Shown: positions 33,512-41,628 of the stretch, piece by piece
How positions within the stretch are numbered: position 1 is the stretch's first letter
How the letters are laid out: each line of letters begins with the position of its first letter
From: an uncultured Verrucomicrobiota bacterium
GTDB taxonomy: Bacteria > Verrucomicrobiota > Kiritimatiellia > CAJWTS01
NCBI GenBank assembly: GCA_913047795.1
Contig: CAJWTS010000033.1
Location: 1-42,229 of the forward strand
Length of the DNA: 42,229 nucleotides
Direction of reading: 5' to 3'
Made by a program: the position numbers and the translations under genes
Notes under the pieces: generated by a model
What the model was told of the DNA's origin: nothing
The model's input: only the letters and a program-made list of their open reading frames with translations
The model's database searches: none

Positions 33512-35042
33512 TTGGATCGCCATTCTCGACTTTGGCTCGCAGTATACACAGCTCATTGCGCGTCGCATCCGCGAGCAGAAGGTCTATTGCGAACTCCTGC
33601 GCTACGATACGCCGGCCGCCGAACTGCGTGAACGCAATCCGGCCGGCATCATCTTTTCCGGCGGCCCGGCGAGCGTACTCAACGCCGAAAGCCCGCTCTG
33701 CGATCCCGCCATCTATGATCTGGAGACGCCCATCCTCGGTATCTGCTACGGCATGCAGATGACGGGCAGGCTGCTCGGCGGCGAAATCCGGCCGGGCGAT
33801 TCCCGCGAGTACGGCAGCACGGACATCGTCGTGCAGGATGGATCGAGCATCTTCGCAGACTTCCCCGCCAAGGATGTCGTATGGATGAGCCATGGCGACC
33901 AGGTTGAGCAGCTTCCGGCCGGCTTCGATGTGCTTGCAACATCGGAGAGTTGTCCCATCGCGGCCATGGGCAACGAGGCGCGCCGCATCTACGGGCTGCA
34001 GTTTCACCCCGAGGTCGTGCACACGCCGCAGGGCATCCAGATTCTGAAGCGCTTCCTGTTCGAGACCTGCGGCTGCAAGGGCGACTGGGAAATGGGCCAA
34101 TTCATTCGCGAACAAATCAACGTCATACGCGCACAGGTCGGCGATGGCCAGGTCGTCTGCGGACTGAGCGGCGGCGTGGACTCCTCGGTGGTTGCCGCGT
34201 TGATTTACCGCGCCATCGGCGACCAGTTGCACTGCATCTTCGTCGACAACGGTTTGCTGCGCGGCGGCGAAGCGGAGGAGGTGGAGCAAATGTTTGGAAA
34301 CCATTTCGGCATGGATCTGACCGTCGCCCGCGTGGGCGATCAATTCCTCGACCGCCTGGCCGGCGTCGTCGACCCCGAAGAAAAGCGCAAGATCATCGGT
34401 GGCACGTTCATCGACATCTTCGCCGACGAGGCACGCAAACTGGGAGAGGTCAACTTCCTGGCCCAGGGCACCCTTTATCCCGACGTCATCGAAAGCCTGT
34501 CGCCCATCGGTGGTCCATCGGCGACCATCAAGACGCACCACAACGTGGGCGGCCTGCCGGACGATCTGCAGTTCGAACTAATCGAACCCGTCAAGGAGCT
34601 GTTCAAGGACGAGGTACGACTGCTCGGGAAGGAACTGGGTCTACCCGATGAAATGATTCAACGTCAGCCCTTCCCCGGCCCCGGACTGGCCGTGCGTGTT
34701 CTCGGCGAAGTCACCCGTGAACGCGTCGAAGTCCTGCAGCAGGCAGACCGGCGCGTGCAGGAGGAGATGTCGAAGCTCGAAAACTACGGCGAAATCTGGC
34801 AATCCTTTGCCGTGCTGCTGCCCGTGCAAACGGTTGGCGTCATGGGTGACTCCCGCACCTATGAGCACGTGGCCGCCATTCGCGTCGTGGACAGCGTCGA
34901 CGCGATGACCGCGGACTGGACACGCGTGCCCTACGACGTCCTGGCCCGCATCTCGAATCGCATCATCAACGAGGTACGCGGCATCAACCGTGTCGTGTAC
35001 GACATCAGCTCCAAGCCACCTGCCACGATCGAGTGGGAGTAG
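33504..35042 (+). CDS. guaA: GMP synthase (glutamine-hydrolysing)
   Basis: 512 aa, the normal length. The N-terminal GATase domain has Cys81 ([10 protein letters not shown]) and His168/Glu170 (QFHPEVVHT). The ATP pyrophosphatase P-loop is S222-G-G-V-D-S ([13 protein letters not shown]), and the C-terminal dimerisation domain has [14 protein letters not shown] and a terminal ATIEWE, the typical GuaA ending. It converts XMP to GMP. The ATG at 33504 begins [21 protein letters not shown] and overlaps carA by 8 nt; the TTG at 33498 is less likely. Nothing unusual in the motifs. Confidence 0.97.
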   Translation: MHDWIAILDFGSQYTQLIARRIREQKVYCELLRYDTPAAELRERNPAGIIFSGGPASVLNAESPLCDPAIYDLETPILGICYGMQMTGRLLGGEIRPGDSREYGSTDIVVQDGSSIFADFPAKDVVWMSHGDQVEQLPAGFDVLATSESCPIAAMGNEARRIYGLQFHPEVVHTPQGIQILKRFLFETCGCKGDWEMGQFIREQINVIRAQVGDGQVVCGLSGGVDSSVVAALIYRAIGDQLHCIFVDNGLLRGGEAEEVEQMFGNHFGMDLTVARVGDQFLDRLAGVVDPEEKRKIIGGTFIDIFADEARKLGEVNFLAQGTLYPDVIESLSPIGGPSATIKTHHNVGGLPDDLQFELIEPVKELFKDEVRLLGKELGLPDEMIQRQPFPGPGLAVRVLGEVTRERVEVLQQADRRVQEEMSKLENYGEIWQSFAVLLPVQTVGVMGDSRTYEHVAAIRVVDSVDAMTADWTRVPYDVLARISNRIINEVRGINRVVYDISSKPPATIEWE

Positions 35043-35043
35043 C

Positions 35044-35094
35044 GGGAAACTTGGGGATTTGAAATTTCGAATTTGGATTTGGGGACCGGGAAAC
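35044..35094. repeat. AT-rich palindromic spacer flanked by GGGAAAC
   Basis: The gap between guaA and the glycosylase gene holds GGGAAAC at both ends (35044-35050, 35088-35094) and a TTTGAAATTTCGAATTTGG core that contains the self-complementary GAAATTTC and TTCGAA. It looks like a small dispersed intergenic element rather than a terminator; there is no stable GC stem with a T-run. Confidence 0.35.
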
Positions 35095-35101
35095 ACCTCT
35101 T

Positions 35102-35704
35102 GTGGCGAAACTCAGCCGTGACTTCTATACACGCCCGGATGTGGTTCGCATCAGTCGCGAGCTGATCGGCAAGCATTTGTTCACGCGCATGAACGGCCGG
35201 CTGACGGGCGGGATCATCGTCGAAACCGAGGCATACGTGGGCCCCATCGACCGCGCGTCACATGCCTACAATGGTCGGCGGACGAAGCGCAACGAACCGA
35301 TGTATGCCACCGGCGGAACCACGTATGTCTACCTCTGCTACGGCATTCACCACCTGTTCAACATTGCGACCAACGAGGTCGGGATTCCGCATGCAGTCCT
35401 GGTGCGAGCGATCGAACCGACCCACGGCATCGACACCATGTTGCGTCGGCGCAAACTCAAGCAACTCGCGCCGCGCCTGACGGCTGGGCCGGGTGCGTTG
35501 GCACAGGCCCTGGCAATCAACACCCGGCACACCGGACTCGACCTGCTCGGCAAACGCATCTGGATTGAAGAGCGGCTGGCGGCCCGGCCCCGGCGGTGCA
35601 TCGAAGCCAGCCCACGCGTCGGCATCAGCTATGCCGGCACGGATCGCGACAACCCGTGGCGCTTTCGCGTACGTAACTGCACGTGGACGAGCCCGGCAAA
35701 ATAA
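35102..35704 (+). CDS. 3-methyladenine DNA glycosylase, AAG/MPG family
   Basis: 200-aa base-excision enzyme that removes alkylated purines. The AAG signatures are complete: IVETEAYVGPIDRASHAYNG (with the catalytic Glu in ETEAY), RNEPMYATGGTTYVYLCYGIHH and NIATNEVGIPHAVLVRAIEP, followed by LTAGPGALAQALAIN. GTG start at 35102 with only a weak Shine-Dalgarno. Length is normal for the bacterial family. It stands 57 bp upstream of the phosphate transporter gene, without sign of operon linkage. Confidence 0.93.
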   Translation: MAKLSRDFYTRPDVVRISRELIGKHLFTRMNGRLTGGIIVETEAYVGPIDRASHAYNGRRTKRNEPMYATGGTTYVYLCYGIHHLFNIATNEVGIPHAVLVRAIEPTHGIDTMLRRRKLKQLAPRLTAGPGALAQALAINTRHTGLDLLGKRIWIEERLAARPRRCIEASPRVGISYAGTDRDNPWRFRVRNCTWTSPAK

Positions 35705-35761
35705 TCCTTCCGATCGTGCAAGCCTTTGTCATAGAGTAGCGCTGCACTAAGGGGTACACCG

Positions 35762-37789
35762 ATGATGCTGCGGCAAACGCTCTATAGCCTGATCACGCTA
35801 TGCATACTGGTCGTTCACGGCCCGATTCTGGCCGCCGAAGACGCTAGCGCGCTCCTGACCGAACGATACGAGTCGCGCCTCGCCGAGCTCGATGTGACGA
35901 ATGCCGACGCCCACTACCAACTCGCGCTCTGGGCCCTGGACCAGTACGACAAGAAGGCCAAGAATATCGAGGCTTACGATCTGACGATCGCCGAACTGAA
36001 ACGGGCACTCGAACTCGATCCCGCCACACCCCACGCAAAGGCCCTGCTCGCGTCCGTCGCGAAACAGCACAAGGATCTCGAGAAACAACTCAACCCCGAT
36101 TTCCTGAAAATGGCGTTCGCGGTCATCGGCGGCCTGGGCCTCTTCCTGCTGGGCATGAAAAACATGTCCGACGGTATGCAGGCCGTGGCGGGCCACCGCC
36201 TGCGCCGCATGATCGGGGCGATTACTGATAACCGTTTCATCGCCGTTGTCACCGGTCTGACGGTCACCTGCCTCGTTCAGTCGAGCTCGATCACGACTGT
36301 ACTCGTCGTCGGATTCGTGAATTCGGGGCTCATGATGCTGCACCAGGCGATCGGTGTGATTATGGGCGCCAACATCGGTACCACCATCACGGGCTGGATC
36401 CTTGTGCTGAAGATCGGAAAGTGGGGGTTACCAATCCTCGGCGTTTCAGCCTTTCTTTTCCTTTTCTCCCGTTCGGAGCGCGTGCGTTACCTCGCCATGA
36501 CCTTTATGGGCCTCGGCATGATTTTCTTCGGCCTCGAGTTGATGAAGAACGGCTTTAAGCCGATGCGCGGCTACCCTTCCTTCGAAGCGGCCTTCGAGTG
36601 GTTCCACGCCGACAGCTACTTTGGCATTCTGAAATGTGCGGCGATCGGGTGCGTTCTCACATTCCTCGTTCAGAGTTCATCGGCAACGTTGGGTATTACG
36701 ATCGGTCTCGCCGCGGTGGGCGCAATACCGTTTACGACAGCCGCGGCCCTTGTACTCGGCGAGAACGTCGGCACGACCATCACGGCCTGGCTCGCCTCCA
36801 TTGGAGCAACGACAAACGCCAAACGGGCGGCGTACTTTCACGTTCTGTTCAACCTGATCGGTGTGGCATGGATCACGGCCATGTTCCACGTGGCCATGCA
36901 ATTCGTCTCTTTCATAATCGAATCGTCGTTCGGCGTGAATCCGATCGGCATCCAGCTTTCCGATGTCGGGGACCCGGCTAAATTCGCCGCTCTCGTTACA
37001 GCCGGTATCGCCATGACGCATACAACCTTTAACATTACCAATACGATCATCTTCCTGCCGTTTGTTCGGCAATTTGCACAGCTCCTCGAACGGATTATTC
37101 CCGATCGCGGCGTCAAGGAAGTGCCCCACCTGGCCTACCTCGATGTTCGAATGGTGGAGACGCCGGCCATCGGAATCCAGCAATCGCTCGACGAAATTGT
37201 GCGCATGAGCGACACCGTCACAGGCATGATGGTCAGCCTCAAGGAACTCAGCTCCGGCGACTCGATGGACGAGAAATCCAAAACCAGGCTGTTCGAACGG
37301 GAAGAAGCCCTGGATCTCGAACAGAAAGAAATTACGGAATTTCTTGGACAACTGCTGTCCGGTCACGTCCCGCACGATGTGACCGAAGAAGGCACCCGTC
37401 AGCTGCGTCTTGCCGATGAGTTGGAGTCCGTCAGCGATTACATCGTCAACATCCTCAAGCTTCGCCTTAAGATGATGCAGGAGAAGATGAAACTCTCTGA
37501 CGAAGAACATGCGGAACTGACCGCGCTACACGATAAGATCGCGGACTACCTTGTCTTCCTCTTCTCGCATCTGAGGACTCCGAGTGCCGACGTTCTTATG
37601 CGCGCAAACACCGACGGGGATGCGATCACGCACCTGATGAAGGATTCCCGCGAACGCCATCTCGGACGCGTTGCGGCACAACACGTCTCGCCACTGCAGA
37701 GCCTGATCTACACGGATATGTTGACCGGGTATCGTAAGATCAAAGACCATGGCTACAATATAGCGGAGGCACTCGCGGGGCAGAAGTAG
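35762..37789 (+). CDS. Na/Pi cotransporter with helical-repeat head and PhoU-like tail
   Basis: 675 aa. A signal-like segment (1-25) is followed by a periplasmic helical stretch (about 30-112) resembling one or two tetratricopeptide units (ADAHYQLALWALDQYDKKAK, AIAELKRALELDP-type). The transporter core follows at about 115-440, with the duplicated QSSS motifs at 173-176 and 304-307 and paired GANIGTTITGWIL/GENVGTTITAWLA loops, typical of the NptA/Na-Pi cotransporter family. The C-terminal 220 residues are long charged helices like PhoU (LADELESVSDYIVNILKLRLKM). The N-terminal fusion is unusual. It heads a block with a DUF47 protein and a PiT permease, all about phosphate uptake. Confidence 0.93.
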   Translation: MMLRQTLYSLITLCILVVHGPILAAEDASALLTERYESRLAELDVTNADAHYQLALWALDQYDKKAKNIEAYDLTIAELKRALELDPATPHAKALLASVAKQHKDLEKQLNPDFLKMAFAVIGGLGLFLLGMKNMSDGMQAVAGHRLRRMIGAITDNRFIAVVTGLTVTCLVQSSSITTVLVVGFVNSGLMMLHQAIGVIMGANIGTTITGWILVLKIGKWGLPILGVSAFLFLFSRSERVRYLAMTFMGLGMIFFGLELMKNGFKPMRGYPSFEAAFEWFHADSYFGILKCAAIGCVLTFLVQSSSATLGITIGLAAVGAIPFTTAAALVLGENVGTTITAWLASIGATTNAKRAAYFHVLFNLIGVAWITAMFHVAMQFVSFIIESSFGVNPIGIQLSDVGDPAKFAALVTAGIAMTHTTFNITNTIIFLPFVRQFAQLLERIIPDRGVKEVPHLAYLDVRMVETPAIGIQQSLDEIVRMSDTVTGMMVSLKELSSGDSMDEKSKTRLFEREEALDLEQKEITEFLGQLLSGHVPHDVTEEGTRQLRLADELESVSDYIVNILKLRLKMMQEKMKLSDEEHAELTALHDKIADYLVFLFSHLRTPSADVLMRANTDGDAITHLMKDSRERHLGRVAAQHVSPLQSLIYTDMLTGYRKIKDHGYNIAEALAGQK

Positions 37790-37816
37790 TGCCCGTGCTG
37801 CGAACGAAGTATCGAC

Positions 37817-38461
37817 ATGTTCCTAAAGGGCCGCAACAAACAGGTGCAGGAAGATGTCGCAACCTATCTTTCCATTGCGAGAAAGTGCGGCGCGGTCTTC
37901 GCCGAATCGATCGAACACGTGCTGACCAACGGGCTTGACGAACACTTCAGCGTGCTCGTCAAGCAAGTCCACCAGGCAGAGTCGAACGCAGATGACGTGC
38001 GCCACAAGATTGCGATCTCGCTCTACGAAAAATCACTCCTGCCGGAATCCCGCGGCGACCTGCTGACAATGTTGGAGACCATGGACCGCGTGCCCAACAA
38101 GATGGAGGGCGTTGTGCGCCAGGTCGAGATTCAGAAACTGATACTTCCGAATTTCCTCCATAATGATCTGCGTGAGACGACGCGAATATCGATCGAGACG
38201 TTCAACATCCTGATCGAGGCGGTGGAACAGGTTTTTAACCAATCGCGCGGCCTGCAGGACAACCTGCTCACAATCGATGACAACGAGAGTCTCTGCGACG
38301 ATCTCCAACAGAAGATGATTCGCGATATCTTCGAGCAGGAAGATGACACGGGAAACAAGATTCTATTGAAAGATCTTGTCGACACGCTGGCGAGCATCAC
38401 GGACCTGTGCGAGAACGTCTCAAACTACGTGACGATCTTCCACATCAAGCACTCGGTCTGA
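37817..38461 (+). CDS. DUF47/PhoU-like phosphate transport accessory protein
   Basis: 214 aa, all helical, of the DUF47 (TIGR00153) family, which resembles PhoU and is regularly encoded next to PiT-type permeases. Acidic metal-binding helices are visible (HQAESNADDVRHKIAISLYE and KSLLPESRGDLLTMLETMD, matching the E-x3-D pattern of PhoU). It probably tunes or partners the PiT permease at 38596. It starts 27 nt after the Na/Pi gene. Family assignment firm, exact role unknown. Confidence 0.85.
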   Translation: MFLKGRNKQVQEDVATYLSIARKCGAVFAESIEHVLTNGLDEHFSVLVKQVHQAESNADDVRHKIAISLYEKSLLPESRGDLLTMLETMDRVPNKMEGVVRQVEIQKLILPNFLHNDLRETTRISIETFNILIEAVEQVFNQSRGLQDNLLTIDDNESLCDDLQQKMIRDIFEQEDDTGNKILLKDLVDTLASITDLCENVSNYVTIFHIKHSV

Positions 38462-38595
38462 ATGGTGCAGACGCGTTTCGATCAGTCGCCCGTTGTTGAG
38501 CACACAACAACTTCGGCTGCGGCAGACCGATACCCGATACGCCACTTCGATCTCTGGGACGGCCTACGTACAGCAGCATTGCAGAGCAATTTCCC

Positions 38596-39531
38596 ATGCT
38601 AGGCTACATCGGCGCAGCATTCCTGGGCTGGAGCCTCGGAGCCAACGACTCGGCCAATACCTTCGGCACGGCTGTCGGCGCGCGCATGATCTCCGCTCGA
38701 CTGGCAGTCGTCCTGATCGCCGTATTTGTGATTATCGGCGCCACGATGCAGGGCGCCGCGGGCGTTGAGACGATTCACCAACTCTCACACCAGACATCGC
38801 TGACTGCCGTGGTGTCGTCATTCTCCGCCGCATTGACGGTTACGCTAATGACGATATTGAAACTACCCGTCAGCACCTCGCAGGCGGTCGTGGGCGCCAT
38901 CCTGGGCGTGGGCCTCGCGGCGAAAAGCGACGTCGCCTGGCAGAAACTGATCAAGATTGTGGCGTGCTGGATCGGAACCCCAATCGGTGCCATTCTGTTC
39001 AGCTTCGTCATCTACTACGTACTGCGAACGGCAATACGTCTCTGGCGGCCGTCGATTTTTGTCTACGACCCCTTCATGCGCTGGGCGCTGATCATTTGCG
39101 GCTGCTACTCTGCTTACGCTCTCGGCGCCAACAACGTGGCAAACGTTACCGCGGTCTTCGCAGGAGATATTGGTGTGCAGACGGCGACAATCCTGGGCGG
39201 AGTTTGCATCGCGGGCGGAGCGTTAACTTTCGGCCACACCGTCATGCGCACGGTCGGCAAGGGAGTCGTGAAGCTCGACGCCTTCTCGGCCCTGGTCTGC
39301 GTTCTATCACTAGCCCTGACGGTGCACGTCTACGCGATGGTCGGCGTACCCGTTTCCACCTCGCAGGGCATCATCGGCGCCGTGCTCGGCATCGGTTTCA
39401 TCAAGGGACTGCAGACGGTCAACGGACGTATGCTACGCCGTGTCTGCCTGGGTTGGCTGGCAACACCCTTCGTCGCGGCAGGCATCGGCACGCTCATCTT
39501 TACCCTGTCGCGCGTCGAACTGCGACCCTGA
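38596..39531 (+). CDS. PiT-family inorganic phosphate permease
   Basis: 311-aa membrane protein with the two PiT signature repeats GANDSANTFGTAVGAR and GANNVANVTAVFAGD, each followed by a P-V-S-T-S-Q-A/G motif (KLPVSTSQAVVGAILG, GVPVSTSQGIIGAVLG). This inverted duplication is diagnostic. It is a low-affinity phosphate/metal symporter. It lies 134 bp after the DUF47 gene on the same strand and converges with the phosphopantetheinyl transferase gene (5-bp gap). It is somewhat short for the family, lacking the long cytoplasmic loop. Confidence 0.93.
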   Translation: MLGYIGAAFLGWSLGANDSANTFGTAVGARMISARLAVVLIAVFVIIGATMQGAAGVETIHQLSHQTSLTAVVSSFSAALTVTLMTILKLPVSTSQAVVGAILGVGLAAKSDVAWQKLIKIVACWIGTPIGAILFSFVIYYVLRTAIRLWRPSIFVYDPFMRWALIICGCYSAYALGANNVANVTAVFAGDIGVQTATILGGVCIAGGALTFGHTVMRTVGKGVVKLDAFSALVCVLSLALTVHVYAMVGVPVSTSQGIIGAVLGIGFIKGLQTVNGRMLRRVCLGWLATPFVAAGIGTLIFTLSRVELRP

Positions 39532-39536
39532 GAGAT

Positions 39537-40244
39537 TCAGACCAGATCGATCGACCAGATCCAGGTATGGATCGTGTGCCCCTGGCCCTCAACGGCGATG
39601 GCGGCAGCGAACCCGGACGGAACCTCGATATCAGAAATCTCGAAGCCCTCGAAAATATCCACATCCTGCCCCTCCATGACCATCGTCAGGCCACGACCGG
39701 TTGCCTTTGCAATGGCTTCCTTGCGCGTCCAGTAACGGTAGAACCGGCGCACCCGTTCCTCACCGTCGACATCGGCGACCTCGTTCGTCTCGTGTTCGGC
39801 GAAAAATCGCTCCGCTAACGGCACGAGATCGCGTGTCGCGTCGACGTGCTGGATATCCACGCCCAGGTCGCAATCGCGCGTGACACCGATCAACGCGAGT
39901 TGGGCCGAGAAGGAAAGGTTGAAACACACATTCGAAACGGTCGCCGGCAATGTCGGCTTACCGTGCGGGCCGCGCTCAAAGACCAGGTCCGCGGCAGCGA
40001 TACCCGTGTACGCCGCCAGAATATGGCGCAGGACCGAGCGACGAATCTCGTAGCGGCGCCGATCCTTGTCGAATCGATATCGCGCAGCACGCTCCGCCTC
40101 GTCCGGCGACAGAACCTGTGCCATCGCCACCCGTTGATCGTCGGGGATCGACAGATCGACCAGCCAGAGATCCACGCCGTCGGTTGCAGACACAAACGCG
40201 CCGGGAGGCCGAGACCAGATCGGTTGCAGGTCGTCCGATGACAT
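39537..40244 (-). CDS. 4'-phosphopantetheinyl transferase, Sfp type
   Basis: 235 aa. It transfers phosphopantetheine from CoA to a Ser of carrier proteins. Key residues are G128-V-D130 (LGVDIQHVD) and the W-x-x-KEA motif (FYRYWTRKEAIAKATGRGL, K175-E176-A177), which bind Mg and CoA. The usual NLSHSG box reads FNLSFSAQLALIG here, so its His is replaced by Phe. The start at 40244 (MSSDDLQPIW) is chosen for lack of a better one; no Shine-Dalgarno precedes it. No polyketide, non-ribosomal peptide or fatty-acid gene is near, so the carrier partner lies elsewhere. Convergent with the PiT gene. Confidence 0.85.
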   Translation of the reverse strand: MSSDDLQPIWSRPPGAFVSATDGVDLWLVDLSIPDDQRVAMAQVLSPDEAERAARYRFDKDRRRYEIRRSVLRHILAAYTGIAAADLVFERGPHGKPTLPATVSNVCFNLSFSAQLALIGVTRDCDLGVDIQHVDATRDLVPLAERFFAEHETNEVADVDGEERVRRFYRYWTRKEAIAKATGRGLTMVMEGQDVDIFEGFEISDIEVPSGFAAAIAVEGQGHTIHTWIWSIDLV

Positions 40245-40327
40245 CAGGAGGACGTTATGAACGGTGATTGCAAGAAACGCACGTCCAAAAACTTTCGGCC
40301 ATGTACGGAATCGAAGGCCTTGCGGCG

Positions 40328-40355
40328 TTGACTCCAAGGACAACGTATGTATGCT
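40328..40355 (+). promoter_or_regulatory. Promoter of tRNA-Tyr
   Basis: TTGACT (40328-40333), 16 bp and TATGCT (40350-40355), a good sigma70-type match. It lies 62 bp before the tRNA gene. Confidence 0.55.
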
Positions 40356-40417
40356 ACCCCTCGTCTCTGCGCCGACAGCATATGTGCCCGTCGGCGTTAC
40401 AGGCCAGCACTTCATAC

Positions 40418-40502
40418 GGTGGGGTACTCAAGCGGTCAACGAGGATAGACTGTAAATCTATTGGCTACGCCTTCGAAGGTTCGAATCCTTCCCCCACCAC
40501 CA
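40418..40502 (+). tRNA. tRNA-Tyr (anticodon GUA)
   Basis: 85-nt class II tRNA. The acceptor stem is GGTGGGG (40418-40424) with CCCCACC (40492-40498), then discriminator A and an encoded CCA. The anticodon loop CTGTAAA is at 40450-40456 with GTA at 40452-40454, closed by ATAGA/TCTAT. A long variable arm is followed by the T arm GAAGG-TTCGAAT-CCTTC. The sequence agrees closely with bacterial tRNA-Tyr. Its 3' end marks the start of a less GC-rich segment, a usual place for integrated DNA. Confidence 0.97.
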
Positions 40503-41100
40503 TTAACTTAAACGCACATCGCCCGTCCTCCGCCCGATTCTAGACCGTCACCCAAAGACACTCATTGTCACCTACCGTCATCGGATTCTTCGCCCGTTAG
40601 AAATACCACAATTCGAGCCCACATACTTTATGGCCCATGCGGATCGTCACCCTCATTCTCCCAGATGTGGCTCTGCTCCGAGTAACAGATTGCGCCCTCC
40701 GGATCTGCCTGTATGATGCCGGATAATACGCTTCCAGCGCCACCATTTCAAAACGATGTAGTACGGGATGGCAATAAGGATTATTTCGTGCGCTTCCATC
40801 ATTCATGGCCTGGGTTGTTGAGCTCCCTCTACCGGCCAAAACACCATCTTTGAACTGTGGGGCCGTATATGGCTCTCTGACGAAGGCAGGGGCTGTCAGG
40901 GGGCAAGGCGTTCGCTCGGTGCTTGGATGGGACGATCTGTTCCCTGACGGGTGCCAAGTGCCATCATGTCGGGGGTTTGGGCACACAATGATAAACGGCG
41001 TTTTCTGTTGCTTACACGCAGCTGAACATGTACTATTTGTAGGCCCAAATATCGTAGTTTAATAAATTAGCTCTTCAGCGAATGCTCAGGGAATGTGGTA
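40503..41100. other. Gene-poor stretch after tRNA-Tyr
   Basis: About 600 bp with mixed base use, visibly less GC-rich than the rest of the window. Two frames of 85-129 codons exist, but their sequences (Pro/Ser/Arg-rich, several Cys) do not look like folded proteins. A 49-codon minus-strand frame (40654-40803) looks slightly better. No repeat of the tRNA 3' end was found that could mark the far side of an island, and no integrase. Confidence 0.5.
40654..40803 (-). CDS. Doubtful 49-aa small membrane-like peptide
   Basis: ATG at 40803 (or 40800) and TGA at 40654. The peptide begins MMEAHEIILIAIPYYIVLKW, a hydrophobic segment, followed by a basic patch (WRWKRIIRHH). No Shine-Dalgarno is visible and other frames overlap, so this is weak. 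A frame offset by one would continue with an acidic tail, so the region could instead be a decayed gene. Confidence 0.2.
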
Positions 41101-41613
41101 ATGGCAAAAGTACGTGTGACTCGAAGCGATTTTCTCAAAGATGCCCAGGGGAAAACATTTTCCGACGTGCTGAATGACCCTGAGAAACTTTTCGATCTTG
41201 TACTTGAGTTTTTTGATGACGCGTCTCGCCAGAACCGCCTCGAAGCGTCAGAGCTCCACCATGACCGCGCCCCTTTGGCAGGTGTGGTGCGAGAGCTTGA
41301 GTCACAACCTGCTATAGATGCGCTTTTCTCAGGCGGACCTGAAGCGCGCAGTGTACGATTCCGACAGGCTATTGGCGTGTTGGTCCGGATAATTATGGAA
41401 CGGCGCGGGTGGCGGAAGACGGGCCGAAAGGGCTCGCTGGGGGTACGCACAAAGAGCGCTGGAACCTCTTCAACACGCCATAACACCGGTGGTCTGGCAT
41501 TCTGGTTCGTCCGGGCCGAGCGATATGAGCTCGAGGAAGGGATGCCCTTCCAGTCGGTGCGCGAGCGATGCCGGAAAAACCCACCGGTTGCGTCGCGGAA
41601 ACCGCAAAATTAA
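41101..41613 (+). CDS. Unrecognised 170-aa protein in accessory segment
   Basis: ATG at 41101 with AGGGA 9 nt upstream; a GTG at 41095 is an alternative. The N-terminal half is acidic and helical (LNDPEKLFDLVLEFFDDASR). The second half is basic and has the block ERRGWRKTGRKGSLGVRTKS followed by TGGLAFWFVRAERYE, which looks like a conserved core with a charged nucleic-acid-binding segment. I cannot name the family. It is followed after 15 nt by the class V aminotransferase gene on the same strand, and both are less GC-rich than the genes before the tRNA, so they were probably acquired together. Confidence 0.6.
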   Translation: MAKVRVTRSDFLKDAQGKTFSDVLNDPEKLFDLVLEFFDDASRQNRLEASELHHDRAPLAGVVRELESQPAIDALFSGGPEARSVRFRQAIGVLVRIIMERRGWRKTGRKGSLGVRTKSAGTSSTRHNTGGLAFWFVRAERYELEEGMPFQSVRERCRKNPPVASRKPQN

Positions 41614-41628
41614 ACAGGCTGAAGCTTT

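Noticed and set aside
33477..34541. 354-codon minus-strand frame over guaA
   Set aside because: Antisense to a complete, motif-perfect GMP synthase; no domain or start signal.
35730..35761. Pho-box-like half site (TTGTCATAGAG) before the phosphate transporter
   Set aside because: Only one half-site matches the CTGTCAT pattern and the second half is poor, so not listed as a feature.
40257..40331. Short plus-strand frame after AGGAGG (40246-40251), starting ATG at 40257
   Set aside because: The SD spacing is good, but the 24-aa peptide is short, Lys/Arg-rich and lies in the leader before tRNA-Tyr; probably chance.
40805..41062. 85-codon plus-strand frame between tRNA-Tyr and the 170-aa gene
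   Set aside because: Sequence not protein-like, no SD, conflicts with an equally long opposite frame.
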